Source: Chloroflexota bacterium (GTDB taxonomy: Bacteria; Chloroflexota; Anaerolineae; Anaerolineales; Anaerolineaceae). From it: a stretch of DNA of 64,000 bases. A program made the position numbers and the translations under genes. Positions within the stretch are counted from its first letter, which is position 1, and each line of letters starts with the position of its first letter. The notes under the pieces are model-generated. The model was given only the letters and a program-made list of their open reading frames with translations. It was not told the origin of the DNA and did not search any database. Positions 1 to 9,301 of this stretch are shown one piece after another. The stretch lies in the NCBI GenBank assembly GCA_016838895.1, contig JAEKNU010000019.1:1-64000 (forward strand), written 5' to 3'.

Positions 1-10
1 AAATTTTAAC

Positions 11-35
11 AGCCTATGATAAAAATTAATAGGCT
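11..35. other. Short inverted repeat near window edge
   Basis: A 7-bp stem (AGCCTAT / ATAGGCT) with an 11-nt loop lies in the AT-rich 149 bp downstream of ndk. On the minus strand it would follow ndk by about 115 nt but has only a weak T tract after it, so it is a poor terminator candidate. Nothing else is recognisable in bases 1-149. Confidence 0.2.
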
Positions 36-149
36 TCAGTTCTTTTTCGTTTGCCCCGCTTTATTGAGATGATACCTAAATTACTATATATAGTATAGCT
101 GAATAATGCATAAATAGGCAAAAATTAGAAAAAGTTAATAAAACGCTAA

Positions 150-605
150 TCAATTTTTCTTAAAGAACCAGGGATCAGAATCTCGATACCATTCAAAAAT
201 CTCATTATCTGAGAACCACAGCATTATTTCTTTCTCAGCGGATTCTAAGGAATCGGATGCGTGCGTAAGATTTTTACTGGTTATGATAGCAAGGTCGTGT
301 CGGATTGTGCCTGGATCTGCCTCTAGTGGATTTGTTTTCCCCATCGTTTGTCTAACTGCCTGTATGGCCTCTGGACCTTCTACGACCAATGCCATTAGTG
401 GTGATGCAGAGATATACTCTACTAATCCGTTGTAAAATGGTTTTCCAACATGGGCTGCGTAATGTGTTTCTGCAAATTCTCGTGTTACTGTTAAATATTT
501 GCCAGCTACTAATTTTAATCCACGATTTTCTAGTCTAGAAATAATTTCCCCCACTAAACCTCGTTGAACAGCGTCCGGTTTTATGAGTACTAATGTTTTT
601 TCCAT
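150..605 (-). CDS. ndk: Nucleoside diphosphate kinase
   Basis: Transfers the gamma phosphate of ATP to nucleoside diphosphates through a phospho-histidine, balancing the cytosolic NTP and dNTP pools. The 151-aa protein has the usual family length. It starts with the beta strand and KPDAV motif (Lys9), and carries the active-site histidine at about residue 115 in NLTHASDS, a variant of the usual NxxHGSD. The stretch RHDLAI replaces the more usual RGDF, a mild divergence. A clear Shine-Dalgarno (AAAGGAGT) precedes the ATG. It lies 23 nt downstream of the TPR gene on the same strand, so the two may be cotranscribed. Confidence 0.95.
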   Translation of the reverse strand: MEKTLVLIKPDAVQRGLVGEIISRLENRGLKLVAGKYLTVTREFAETHYAAHVGKPFYNGLVEYISASPLMALVVEGPEAIQAVRQTMGKTNPLEADPGTIRHDLAIITSKNLTHASDSLESAEKEIMLWFSDNEIFEWYRDSDPWFFKKN

Positions 606-628
606 GTTTTACTCCTTTCTTATAACAC

Positions 629-3600
629 CTATTTTTGTAGGAGATTTTCAGCCTCCTGATACATATCAAGTGCTTTTTGAATTTCGTTGTTCCTAATATA
701 TGCATCACCGATACGAATATAAATTGCAGGATCAAGTGGATTATCAACGATCGCTTTATTTAGTTCAGTGATAATTTGATCAAGATGTTGTTCTTTCTCG
801 ATAAGTTGATCAATCCTCTCAAGTGCATCAGCAATTTCTTTTTTAGCGATTAAAGATTGAATTTCTACTATTTGTAAATTCTCATCTGGAATTTCAAAGG
901 ATTCAGGTTTTGTAGGTTCAGGTTCTTGCAGAATTTCTTCGACAAAATCTGAAGGAATATCAAAGCTAAGAGATTTGTCATCATCTTCTGTCTGGGGTTC
1001 ACTAAGAACAGATTCTACTTCATGAATTGGTTCATCTGTTTGAGCTTTCTCTTTTTCAGGTGCTGTTGCAGAGACTGACTCTTCAGAAGAAATAATTTTT
1101 TCTAAATGTTTGTCGATTTGATCTTGCTCGGTATGAGGTGATGGGATCTCGGTCCCATCATTACTATCAGCATCATCATTGAGCAATTCGCTCATTACCT
1201 GAGATAATTCAACATCAGTGGAATCTTTTTCATCATCTGCCAACCAGGTTGGCAGCTCAACTTCAATATCTTCTGATATAGCTACAATTTCTTCTTCTTT
1301 TTCAGGAACAGCATAAACTGACGTTTGCTGTTCTAGATCTATAAGCCAATCCGGAATTTCATCAGGCGTTTGTGGTGGTTCAATAACCGGGGGTTTCTCT
1401 TGTTCTTTAATAATGATTTCATCAAATGACGCATTTATTTCTTCAGGCAAAGAAGATAGCATTTGGGTTTCTTTACTCATTTGCGTTTCAATTTCATCAA
1501 ATTCATCAACCCATTGGGTCTCATCTGTTAGTTTGGATGGAGTTTCTTCTGACAGATTTGGTTCAGGTAATTCCTGTTCAAGCATACTGACAGTGAGTGG
1601 CTCTTCTTCGAGGATTTGTTCATCATCAATATCTAAACCTTGCAGAGGAGCAGTGTGTTGGGGCATTTTTACTGATTCGTCATCGAAAGTATGTGGAACA
1701 TTATCTGTATCAATAGATTGCTCATCATCAATATCTAGACCTTGCAACGGGGCAGTATGCTCTGGGAATTTCTCTGATTCTTCTTCGGCAGGTGGAATGA
1801 TGGCTGCAGCATGCGTTTGATCATCATCAAGATCAAAACTACCTAGGGGCGCAGTGTGTTCGGGCATTTTAATAGGCTCTTCAACCTGACTTTCCGAAAC
1901 TGTTTCCTGGCTAGTCCATTCGGGAGGAGTATCAGGGCGATCTTCCTCTTTTGACAATAAAGTCTCCTCTTCAACACCTTGTTTGGCAGCCAAAGACTCG
2001 AGCCAGGCGAAACCATCATCTTCTTCTGCTAACATCTGGGTTGCTTTATCAGATTTGGAAGATTGTTTGTATTTTTCTCTTAATTGATCTTCTTCTGCAG
2101 CAGTCATTGAATCGAGGGTGGAGCTTTTTTTGATTTCTGATTTTGGTAAATCATCTACTTCAGGAACATCACTAATTACTGATTCAATTTTTTCCTCAGC
2201 AGCCGCAGGAACGGTAGTTGCAGTAGGATCAGTTTGATTTTGCTGACCATCAAGTGCTTTCAACCAATCGGGTATCTCTTCATCAGATGCATTTTCTGCT
2301 GCTTGTTCTTCAGTGGGCGCTATTAATGGCCCAGAATCACCTTTGGATAAATCAGCAGTCAGTGAGAACATTCTTGTTTTACCTGGGTGTTGGGGTTCAT
2401 TTTCAAGTTCTTCAAGGAATTTAGCTGCAAACTCTTCTTCATCATCCAGATTTGTATCTGGAATAGAAGATGATTTTACAGAATCACCTTTTTCTGCCAA
2501 TCCGCCATTTGTAAATAATGAATCAATCTCATTTTGCAAATCAACTTCAATATCAGATTGTTTCGTTTCTTGGTCTAATTCTTTTAACCAATCTGGTAAT
2601 TCGTCTGCATCAGCCGTGTCGTCTGGTTCTGATGAACTACCAGCCACAATATCTTCATCATTTATAGATTTGGCTGTTGATATCGGTGATTCTGGTACAG
2701 AAGATTCTGCAATAACGGGTTCTACAACAGTAGGTTCTGAATCTGTTTGGTCACCATTTGGCGTAGATGACTTAAAGAATTCAGCCATCGTGATAGGTTC
2801 TTGGGCAGGTGGTGTATCCTCATTGACGATTTGAGGTGCATTTTCACTGTTTACTAAATCATCATTAGTTTGCATTTCAGAGAAAATCTCAGCAAATGCG
2901 TCATCAGCATCTGTTGTTTCTTCCTTTTGCTCAGTCCAATTTTCTATACTGGCAATTGGTACATCTTCTAAATCGTTGGTTGATTCTGTAACCGAAACTG
3001 ATTCTTCAGCTTCCCAATTGAAGACAGGTTCTTCATTTTGATTCTCTATCGATTCTACTTTATCTTCGAAAATATCTGAGATATCATCTGATGTAGGTTG
3101 ATTGGAACTGAATTCCTCAGATTTTTCAGAAAGCCAGGACAAATCATCCTCTTCTTTGGGAGCTGGTTGAGAAGTTTCCTGGGATGTTGCCAGTGCTAAC
3201 CCAGATGTATCAAAATCATCATCAATATACAATGCGTTTTCTTCAGACGTGTTAATTTCTGCTTCTATTGCCATGGCATCGTATTCAAATTCTTCGATGA
3301 TGATAGCGTCTTCATCAACCTTGGCTGATGTGGGTGCATTTTCATTTACAAACGCAGCATATGGATCAAGCATACGTATCCGTTCAAGATAAGGTTCAGC
3401 TTGCTCAGATTGTTTAGTAAGAATATGAATTTCAGCAATTAATTGATTTGCTTCATAGGAATATGGAAGAGATTCAAGGATATTTTGACAAATACGATAA
3501 CCCTCAGTAATTTGATTTGTTCGCAAATAACTTTTGGCTAGAAGTAATTCTATATCTGGTCTTTGTTGATCTTCTTTTGTTGCAGCGATGCCCTCAGCAA

Positions 3601-4048
3601 TTGCTTGAGGATATGCTTCACCTCGCACGTACATACGTACTAAAGCCCCTCTGGTAAGCAATATCTTTTGAGGAACGACACCATCTCTACGCCCGTAAAG
3701 TCTTTTTAATTCTTCTTGAACGGCATTATTTGAAGGCTGAATCTCAAATGCGCGTTCCATATGCCAAATTGCTTCATCCATATTGTCTGAATCTTCACGA
3801 ATGATGCTCATACCAATTTGCGATACAAAATCATCCGGAATAACGGATAGTACTCGTTGTAAAACGTCACTTGCTTCTTGATAGCGCTGCATCTCTAGAT
3901 ATGATTTCCCTAAAAGCCGATAGGTATCCACATGCTTTGGGAACTTCTTCAGGATATGTTTGCAATGCGCAATTGCTTCTTCTGTTTGTCCCCTGTCTAT
4001 GAGATTTTCTATTTTTTGAAGATAAGCACGTAATGATAAACTGGCCAT
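629..4048 (-). CDS. Large acidic TPR protein with repeated W-L motifs
   Basis: A 1139-aa cytosolic-type protein with no signal peptide or membrane segment. Residues 1-230 form tetratricopeptide-like helices and the last 80 residues carry another TPR pair (motif DPAIYIRIGDAYIRNNEIQKA). The 800 residues between are very acidic and low in complexity. They are punctuated by short conserved boxes of the form (E/D)xPDWLxxL near residues 304, 486, 594, 684, 899 and 933, and by three near-identical copies of a PEHTAPLxxxDxDDxQ segment near residues 730-810. The start has a strong GGGGAGG ribosome site. It follows rpoD on the same strand after a terminator. The role is probably protein-protein scaffolding; no function can be assigned. 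Confidence 0.8.
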   Translation of the reverse strand: MASLSLRAYLQKIENLIDRGQTEEAIAHCKHILKKFPKHVDTYRLLGKSYLEMQRYQEASDVLQRVLSVIPDDFVSQIGMSIIREDSDNMDEAIWHMERAFEIQPSNNAVQEELKRLYGRRDGVVPQKILLTRGALVRMYVRGEAYPQAIAEGIAATKEDQQRPDIELLLAKSYLRTNQITEGYRICQNILESLPYSYEANQLIAEIHILTKQSEQAEPYLERIRMLDPYAAFVNENAPTSAKVDEDAIIIEEFEYDAMAIEAEINTSEENALYIDDDFDTSGLALATSQETSQPAPKEEDDLSWLSEKSEEFSSNQPTSDDISDIFEDKVESIENQNEEPVFNWEAEESVSVTESTNDLEDVPIASIENWTEQKEETTDADDAFAEIFSEMQTNDDLVNSENAPQIVNEDTPPAQEPITMAEFFKSSTPNGDQTDSEPTVVEPVIAESSVPESPISTAKSINDEDIVAGSSSEPDDTADADELPDWLKELDQETKQSDIEVDLQNEIDSLFTNGGLAEKGDSVKSSSIPDTNLDDEEEFAAKFLEELENEPQHPGKTRMFSLTADLSKGDSGPLIAPTEEQAAENASDEEIPDWLKALDGQQNQTDPTATTVPAAAEEKIESVISDVPEVDDLPKSEIKKSSTLDSMTAAEEDQLREKYKQSSKSDKATQMLAEEDDGFAWLESLAAKQGVEEETLLSKEEDRPDTPPEWTSQETVSESQVEEPIKMPEHTAPLGSFDLDDDQTHAAAIIPPAEEESEKFPEHTAPLQGLDIDDEQSIDTDNVPHTFDDESVKMPQHTAPLQGLDIDDEQILEEEPLTVSMLEQELPEPNLSEETPSKLTDETQWVDEFDEIETQMSKETQMLSSLPEEINASFDEIIIKEQEKPPVIEPPQTPDEIPDWLIDLEQQTSVYAVPEKEEEIVAISEDIEVELPTWLADDEKDSTDVELSQVMSELLNDDADSNDGTEIPSPHTEQDQIDKHLEKIISSEESVSATAPEKEKAQTDEPIHEVESVLSEPQTEDDDKSLSFDIPSDFVEEILQEPEPTKPESFEIPDENLQIVEIQSLIAKKEIADALERIDQLIEKEQHLDQIITELNKAIVDNPLDPAIYIRIGDAYIRNNEIQKALDMYQEAENLLQK
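1617..1872 (-). repeat. Three in-frame copies of a ~50-bp coding repeat
   Basis: Copies near 1617-1670, 1719-1772 and 1818-1872 are spaced about 100 bp apart inside the TPR gene. Each encodes the box PEHTAPL plus an acidic DxDDxQ tail. Copies 1 and 2 are most alike (both read QGLDIDDEQ), copy 3 is more diverged, consistent with successive internal duplication. Confidence 0.75.
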
Positions 4049-4123
4049 CGGAAACCTCCCCGGAAATTGATGCAGGCGGAATTATTATACAGTTTGTGAT
4101 GAAGATAGACAAGTAAATAATTA

Positions 4124-4152
4124 AATGAAAAAGCGACAAAGAGTTGCCGCTT
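4124..4152 (-). terminator. Rho-independent terminator after rpoD
   Basis: On the minus strand, AAGCGGCAA, a CTCT loop and TTGTCGCTT form a 9-bp stem (one G-T pair) followed by TTTTCATTT. It begins 12 nt after the rpoD stop codon and separates rpoD from the TPR gene. Confidence 0.75.
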
Positions 4153-4163
4153 CCATTATTATA

Positions 4164-5384
4164 TTAATCGCCAAGATAGTCCCTGAGCTTACGACGCACA
4201 TTAGGATGTCGTAATCGACTCAAGGCCTGGGCTTCAATTTGTCTTACTCTTTCACGGGTGACACCCATTTTTCTGCCAACTTCTTCAAGGGTGTAGGATT
4301 GACCATCAAGCAAACCATAGCGCAATTGCAATATACGTACTTCACGAGGTGGTAAATCATTTAATATAATCTCTAAATGTTCTTTTAAAAGGTTATACGT
4401 TGCCGTATCATCAGGTGGAGGAGCTTCATCGTCTTCGATAAAATCACCCAGCACAGAATCTTCTTCATCGTCGGTAGGAGTTTCAAGGGATAATGGGCGA
4501 CGAGCTACTTGGATCATGTTTTCAACTTTTTTGGGTGTAACTTCCAGGGAAATGGCAAGCTCTTCGACGGAAGGCTCACGTCCCAGACGTTGTGTAATTT
4601 GATGTTGAACACGCAGCAATTTATTAATTTGGTCACCCATATGGACGGGCACACGGATCGTACGACCTTGATCGGCAATTGCCCGAGTGACAGCCTGGCG
4701 AATCCACCATGTTGCATAAGTACTAAACTTATGGCCACGTCGATAATCAAACTTTTTGGTTGCCCGAATTAAACCAATATTTCCTTCCTGAATCAGATCC
4801 AGAAATGGAACACCGCGTCCCATGTATTTTTTAGCAACACTGATAACCAAACGGGAATTCGCTGTAATTAAATGTTCTCGGGCAGTCCAACCATCCTCAA
4901 TTAATTTTCGCAATTCAAGTCGGCGACCAAGTTTAACTTTACCTTTGGCTAGCTCTTCTCTGGCCATTTTTCCGCGTTCAATGCGTTGTGCTAATTCAAC
5001 TTCTTCTTCTGCGGTTAGCAAAGGAACACGACTTACTTCTTTTAGATATAACCCAATGGTGTCATCGGTATCAATATGAGCTAGATCATCCATTAATAAG
5101 GATGGAGCCGGTTCATCTGCCTCTTCTTCCGCTTCATCCTCAATTTCTTCATCACTAGGTTCTTCAGTAATGGTATCTTCAATATACGTTATACCTGCAC
5201 TCATAAGAGCGGCAAAAGCTTCTTCAAGTTGTTCTACTTCATGTTCAGCTTCAGGAAAAAAATGAAGGATATCATCAATTGTAACGTATGATTTTAACCT
5301 GCCCAATTCAATCAATCGGGCAGTTGCTGAGAATTGTTCTTCATCCTCATCTTCAACTTCAACTTTAAAAATATCTTTATCCAT
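4164..5384 (-). CDS. rpoD: Primary RNA polymerase sigma factor (sigma-70)
   Basis: Directs RNA polymerase to housekeeping promoters. The 406-aa protein has an N-terminal helical segment like region 1.1 (residues 1-60), an acidic linker, region 1.2 (DTIGLYLKEVSRVPLLT), region 2 with the core-binding and -10 recognition helices (FLDLIQEGNIGLIRATKKFD, then YATWWIRQAVTRAI), region 3 and region 4 with the -35 helix-turn-helix (YTLEEVGRKMGVTRERVRQIE). The ATG has no Shine-Dalgarno; a TTATAC box ends 6 nt before it. It could be a group 2 paralogue, but the full domain set and the conserved region 4.2 fit the principal sigma. Confidence 0.92.
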   Translation of the reverse strand: MDKDIFKVEVEDEDEEQFSATARLIELGRLKSYVTIDDILHFFPEAEHEVEQLEEAFAALMSAGITYIEDTITEEPSDEEIEDEAEEEADEPAPSLLMDDLAHIDTDDTIGLYLKEVSRVPLLTAEEEVELAQRIERGKMAREELAKGKVKLGRRLELRKLIEDGWTAREHLITANSRLVISVAKKYMGRGVPFLDLIQEGNIGLIRATKKFDYRRGHKFSTYATWWIRQAVTRAIADQGRTIRVPVHMGDQINKLLRVQHQITQRLGREPSVEELAISLEVTPKKVENMIQVARRPLSLETPTDDEEDSVLGDFIEDDEAPPPDDTATYNLLKEHLEIILNDLPPREVRILQLRYGLLDGQSYTLEEVGRKMGVTRERVRQIEAQALSRLRHPNVRRKLRDYLGD

Positions 5385-5390
5385 AGACGC

Positions 5391-5419
5391 GTATAATTTT
5401 ACCTTCTATATTATTTGAA
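5391..5419 (-). promoter_or_regulatory. Putative leaderless rpoD promoter
   Basis: Reading the minus strand: TTCAAA (5414-5419), 17-nt spacer, TTATAC (5391-5396), then 6 nt to the ATG. Transcription would begin at or next to the start codon. The hexamers match consensus only moderately. Confidence 0.4.
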
Positions 5420-5706
5420 GATTTCAACCGTTATTCCTATTTTTTTCCATGTAATCAAGAATAAATTGCCAAGAGGAAAATTGCTTATTATTCAGCATAC
5501 ACGTTTTTAAACCAAAATTCAATACCTGAATCTATTCGTCAAATTTTCTAGAAATGCCCAAAAGGTATTATGGCAATAATTGTATTTGGCGTCAAATAAA
5601 AATGGTTCTCAATATTATTTTTAGGAATAAAGCTAGGTTTATGATAAAAAACCCGAATAACACTATACAAAAATCAGTGCCTTAAGTCAACTAAATGGGT
5701 GATCTC

Positions 5707-5732
5707 TAATGTAATATTAATGTAATACATTA
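5707..5732. promoter_or_regulatory. Tandem TAATGTAATA repeat with palindrome, possible operator
   Basis: TAATGTAATA occurs at 5707-5716 and again at 5718-5727, an 11-bp period. The second copy is the left part of a perfect 15-bp palindrome (TAATGTAATACATTA, 5718-5732). It ends 27 bp upstream of the putative hppA -35 box, where an activator site or UP-like element would lie. AT-rich chance similarity cannot be excluded. Confidence 0.35.
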
Positions 5733-5759
5733 TTTTCAAGAATTGGGCAGAAAGAATGG

Positions 5760-5787
5760 TTGACACATGCAAGACATACAGTAAAAT
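5760..5787 (+). promoter_or_regulatory. hppA promoter candidate
   Basis: A perfect -35 hexamer TTGACA (5760-5765), 16-nt spacer and TAAAAT (5782-5787). A perfect TATAAT at 5790-5795 lies slightly too far for this -35 but could be used alone. The leader would be about 85 nt. Confidence 0.6.
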
Positions 5788-5835
5788 ACTATAATGCGCA
5801 AAATTTTTTGCCTTTTTTCTATATCCCCAAAATTA

Positions 5836-5852
5836 CCTCTGCTTCGCAGAGG
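5836..5852 (+). other. Leader hairpin before hppA
   Basis: A perfect 7-bp stem CCTCTGC / GCAGAGG closes a TTC loop in the 5' leader of hppA and ends 17 nt before the GGAGG ribosome site (5870-5874). No T tract follows, so it is not a terminator. It may stabilise the mRNA or modulate initiation. Confidence 0.45.
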
Positions 5853-5878
5853 GAAAAACATACTTCCCCGGAGGAACC

Positions 5879-8161
5879 ATGAATCTTTTAGGTCTTGCAA
5901 ATCACGGCTTGGATAATTTTGAACAAATAGCCGTGGTCATTGTAGTTGCAATTGCAATTATTAGTCTTCTATATGCCTGGTATTTGAGAAACCTTGTCAT
6001 GAAAAAAGACAAGGGTGATGAAAACATGATCCAGGTTTGGGATGCTATTCGAGTTGGTGCAGATAGTTATCTATCAACCCAATTGAAAACCATCCTACCT
6101 GCAATTGGTATTTTAACCGTTGCGATGTATTTGAGTGTTTCCATTGTTCCACCAACTGCTGAAGCAATTGAGGAATTCCCAAAGAATACTGAAGTTATTA
6201 TTGCCATTGGTCGTACTGTCGCATTTGTTTTGGGTGCCGGATTCTCATTAATTGTTGGTCAGTTGGGTATGCGTATGGCTATCCAGGCCAGTGTACGTGC
6301 CGCATCTGCTGCAAAACGCGGTTTTAATGAAGCGCTTTCAATTGCATATTATTCCGGAACCGTAACAGGTATGTTGACAGACGGTTTGGGTTTGATGGGC
6401 GGTACAATCATTTTTATCATCTTTGGTAAGGCTTCACCTGATGTACTGTTAGGCTTTGGTTTTGGTGGTACATTGCTAGCATTATTCATGCGTGTTGGTG
6501 GTGGTATCTTCACAAAAGCTGCTGATGTAGGCGCTGACCTGGTTGGCAAAGTAGAAAATGATATTCCGGAAGATGATCCCCGTAATGCAGCAGTTATCGC
6601 TGATTTGGTTGGTGATAATGTAGGTGACTGCGCTGGTATGGCTGCAGATATCTTTGAGAGCTACGAAGTTACGATCGTTTCTGCTTTAATCTTGGGTATT
6701 TCACTTACTACACTCACAGGTGAATTGAAGTGGATTGTTTATCCTTTGATCATTCGGGGTTTGGGTGTTATTAGCTCCATTATAGGTACCTTTACCGTGC
6801 CGATCTGGGAAAATATTCCGATTAAATTCCTGCGCGCCCATGATGCAGAAGAAGCCATGTTCCGCTCATACGAAGTCTCCAGCGTTATCACTGTTGGTAT
6901 TTCATTTATTATTGCAACTACATATGCAAATGATTGGAAACTGGCAGCCTTGACATCCATTGGTGTAGCATTAGCTGTTGCATTCAATCCACTAACATCC
7001 TATTTCACAGCAACTAAAAAGGCCCCAGTACAAGAAATTGTAGATTCAACTGATTCAGGGCCTGCAACTACCATCTTATCTGGTCTTTCATTAGGTATGG
7101 AATCCAGTGTTTGGGCATTGTTGGTTATTGCGATTTCGTTTATTTGTGCATTATTACTCTACGGTGACGCAGAACCGATCTATGTTTTGTACGGTGTTGC
7201 AATGATTGGTATTGGTATGCTCAGCCATACTGGTAATAATGTTGCGATGGATTCCTATGGTCCAATTTCTGACAATGCCAATGGTATTGGCGAAATGGCC
7301 TGGCACAATTCTGATGATGAAGAGGAAATGAAAGCTCGGCAGATTATGGCCGACCTGGATGCTGTTGGTAACACAACCAAAGCAATCACAAAGGGCATTG
7401 CCATTGCCTCTGCAGTTATTGCCGCAGTCAGTTTATTTGCCTCCTACATGGTTGATATCAACCGTGTTCTCGCTTCATTGGAACTGCCGCCACTAAATAC
7501 CATTAATGTTGCAAGTACAAAAGTGTTTGTTGGTCTCTTATTGGGTGGTGCTTTACCATGGTTATTTAGTTCACTCTCGATTCGTGCAGTTTCTCGTGCT
7601 GCTGGACAGATTGTGGAAGAAGTGCGCCGTCAATTCCGTATTCCTGGCATCATGGAAGGTACTGTGAAACCTGACTATGCAAAGGTTGTTGGTATTTCAA
7701 CTCGTTCTTCACAGAAGGAATTAATTCCTCTGGCAGTAATCTCCATTGTCACACCATTGCTGGTTGGTATGATTCTGCAAGTGGAGGCCTTAGGTGGTTT
7801 CTTGGCTGGTGTAATTCTCAGTGGTCAATTATTGGCAGTGTTTATGTCTAATGCTGGCGGTGCCTGGGATAATGCCAAAAAGGCTATTGAAGATGAACCC
7901 CGTGATATTGAAGCAAATACCGGCAAAGGTTCAGAGCGTCATAAAGCTGGCGTGGTTGGCGATACTGTTGGCGATCCTTTGAAAGATACTGCTGGTCCAG
8001 CTTTGAATCCTATGATCAAAGTGGTAAATATGGTTAGCTTAATTGCTGCACCATTGATTGTGCGCTATGAGGGTCTTACAGTAGGCAGTGGAATTGTTAT
8101 GGCTGTATTATTTGCTGGATTGGTTTGGGCAATTAGTCAAAGTAAGAAAACTGTTAAATAA
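5879..8161 (+). CDS. hppA: Membrane-bound H+-translocating pyrophosphatase
   Basis: Couples PPi hydrolysis to proton export across the cytoplasmic membrane. The 760-aa protein has about 16 hydrophobic segments. The pyrophosphate-binding loop [11 protein letters not shown] starts near Asp216, [13 protein letters not shown] near 245, and the C-terminal Asp cluster [18 protein letters not shown] is present. The ion-type motif reads [10 protein letters not shown] with Lys501 and Thr504; this Lys is characteristic of K+-independent H+-pumps, whereas K+-dependent enzymes have Ala. A GGAGG site precedes the ATG. It is a single-gene unit ended by a strong terminator. A second, soluble pyrophosphatase is encoded at 51.4 kb. 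Confidence 0.95.
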   Translation: MNLLGLANHGLDNFEQIAVVIVVAIAIISLLYAWYLRNLVMKKDKGDENMIQVWDAIRVGADSYLSTQLKTILPAIGILTVAMYLSVSIVPPTAEAIEEFPKNTEVIIAIGRTVAFVLGAGFSLIVGQLGMRMAIQASVRAASAAKRGFNEALSIAYYSGTVTGMLTDGLGLMGGTIIFIIFGKASPDVLLGFGFGGTLLALFMRVGGGIFTKAADVGADLVGKVENDIPEDDPRNAAVIADLVGDNVGDCAGMAADIFESYEVTIVSALILGISLTTLTGELKWIVYPLIIRGLGVISSIIGTFTVPIWENIPIKFLRAHDAEEAMFRSYEVSSVITVGISFIIATTYANDWKLAALTSIGVALAVAFNPLTSYFTATKKAPVQEIVDSTDSGPATTILSGLSLGMESSVWALLVIAISFICALLLYGDAEPIYVLYGVAMIGIGMLSHTGNNVAMDSYGPISDNANGIGEMAWHNSDDEEEMKARQIMADLDAVGNTTKAITKGIAIASAVIAAVSLFASYMVDINRVLASLELPPLNTINVASTKVFVGLLLGGALPWLFSSLSIRAVSRAAGQIVEEVRRQFRIPGIMEGTVKPDYAKVVGISTRSSQKELIPLAVISIVTPLLVGMILQVEALGGFLAGVILSGQLLAVFMSNAGGAWDNAKKAIEDEPRDIEANTGKGSERHKAGVVGDTVGDPLKDTAGPALNPMIKVVNMVSLIAAPLIVRYEGLTVGSGIVMAVLFAGLVWAISQSKKTVK

Positions 8162-8168
8162 TAATCAA

Positions 8169-8213
8169 AAATAAAAAAAGTGGAGATGATTATCATCTCC
8201 ACTTTTTTTATTT
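8169..8213. terminator. Strong bidirectional terminator
   Basis: GTGGAGATGA (8180-8189), TTA loop, TCATCTCCAC (8193-8202). The stem is flanked by A7 on the left and T7 on the right, extending the inverted repeat to about 21 bp per arm. It can end hppA on the plus strand and the glycosyltransferase gene on the minus strand. Confidence 0.92.
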
Positions 8214-8222
8214 AATAAGGTA

Positions 8223-9215
8223 TCAAGGGGCCAGTTTACTTCTACAGTATTGAATCAATATATTTAGGTCATTTTGTTCTTTTGGCGCGATACCGGGGAA
8301 TTTCTGAATTTCCAGCAAATGTGGGTACGCTTCTTTGAATTTATTTGTTTCAATATAATTTGTAGCAAGCAAATATTTTGAAATGATATTATCAGGATTT
8401 AGTTTTATACTAGAAAGAGCATATTTAATGCATTTTCGAGATTGATTTTCCAATTCAGCTAATTGAGCCAGCTTCATAAATATCTCAGATTGAATTTGAT
8501 TTGAAAGGTCTTTATGATTGTATGCCAGAGCTTTTTTAAGATGCTTATATACTGGAGAGGCGTCATTAAGGTATTTATATGTGATACCTAATTGATAATG
8601 GATGTAGGCGTCAGTGGGTCTCATTAAAAGCGATTCTTGAAGCATTTTCAGGTTGCGCTGACCGCGGTTTGTGTCACCCTGAGATATAAAATGCGCATAG
8701 CCATGGTGTGTTATAACCAAATCAGAAGAATTTATTATTCCATCTGATGCACTTATCGATGGTTCCAATGTTTCATGAATACTACCTGAGAATCTGTATG
8801 CTATTCGATTGCGAAACAATCTTAGTGTATATTGATCTGTATACTGAATTAATTGATCAGCAGGTAGTATATTTCTAATTGTTACTTGAAATGCATCAGC
8901 ATTTGTTTGATTTATCAAATCATATAATTTCAACAATTGATCGGCATCAATTGTTTCATCTGCGTCTAGCACTAAAATCCAATCACCATTTGCTTTTTCC
9001 AAACTAACATTACGGGCAATAGAAAAATCATTTGGCCAAGCGATATTAAATACTTTATTTGAATATTGCCTGGCTATTTCCAATGTGCGATCAGTTGATC
9101 CAGTATCCACTATAATGATTTCATCTACCTTTCCAAATATACTGGAAAGACAACTCTCAAGATATTGTTCTTCATTTTTCACAATCAGACAAATAGATAG
9201 GGAGTTATTTGACAT
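8223..9215 (-). CDS. Family 2 glycosyltransferase with TPR tail
   Basis: A 330-aa cytosolic GT-A enzyme likely to add sugars to a lipid, glycan or protein acceptor. The N-terminal domain shows SICLIVKNEEQYL, the nucleotide-binding VDTGSTDRT and the metal-binding LDADETI. Residues 200-330 are helical TPR-like repeats (YIHYQLGITYKYL). I chose the ATG at 9215 because the family fold begins right after it, and because a perfect TATAAT ends 6 nt upstream with no Shine-Dalgarno, suggesting a leaderless mRNA. An upstream in-frame ATG at 9269 would add 18 residues. Acceptor and donor are unknown. Confidence 0.8.
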   Translation of the reverse strand: MSNNSLSICLIVKNEEQYLESCLSSIFGKVDEIIIVDTGSTDRTLEIARQYSNKVFNIAWPNDFSIARNVSLEKANGDWILVLDADETIDADQLLKLYDLINQTNADAFQVTIRNILPADQLIQYTDQYTLRLFRNRIAYRFSGSIHETLEPSISASDGIINSSDLVITHHGYAHFISQGDTNRGQRNLKMLQESLLMRPTDAYIHYQLGITYKYLNDASPVYKHLKKALAYNHKDLSNQIQSEIFMKLAQLAELENQSRKCIKYALSSIKLNPDNIISKYLLATNYIETNKFKEAYPHLLEIQKFPGIAPKEQNDLNILIQYCRSKLAP

Positions 9216-9221
9216 AAAATC

Positions 9222-9227
9222 ATTATA
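9222..9227 (-). promoter_or_regulatory. -10 box for glycosyltransferase gene
   Basis: Perfect TATAAT on the minus strand, 6 nt before the ATG at 9215. No good -35 hexamer is seen at 16-18 nt. Positions fit a leaderless transcript. Confidence 0.4.
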
Positions 9228-9301
9228 CCCATCAATTTCGTTCATCGTTGTTAAATAAATACAGGGCATCCACTTTATGCCATGATCTATGTGAGTGCAA
9301 G

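Larger units (their letters stand above)
5385..5878. other. Divergent rpoD-hppA intergenic region
   Basis: A 494-bp AT-rich gap between the divergent rpoD and hppA genes, with no convincing ORF. It holds the putative rpoD promoter at its left end. At its right end are a tandem TAATGTAATA repeat (5707-5727), an hppA promoter candidate and a leader hairpin. The middle (5430-5700) shows nothing recognisable. Confidence 0.7.

Noticed and set aside
1413-1820. A 135-aa plus-strand open frame rich in Ser and Cys opposite the TPR gene
   Set aside because: It is an antisense shadow of the repetitive acidic coding region, with no ribosome site and biased composition that mirrors the real gene.
2313-2834. 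A 173-aa plus-strand open frame opposite the TPR gene
   Set aside because: Again a Ser-rich shadow of an Asp/Glu-rich gene; no start signals, no family resemblance.
5836-5852. Leader hairpin of hppA considered as a riboswitch
   Set aside because: It is a lone 7-bp stem with a triloop; no multi-helix aptamer or known riboswitch consensus is visible around it.
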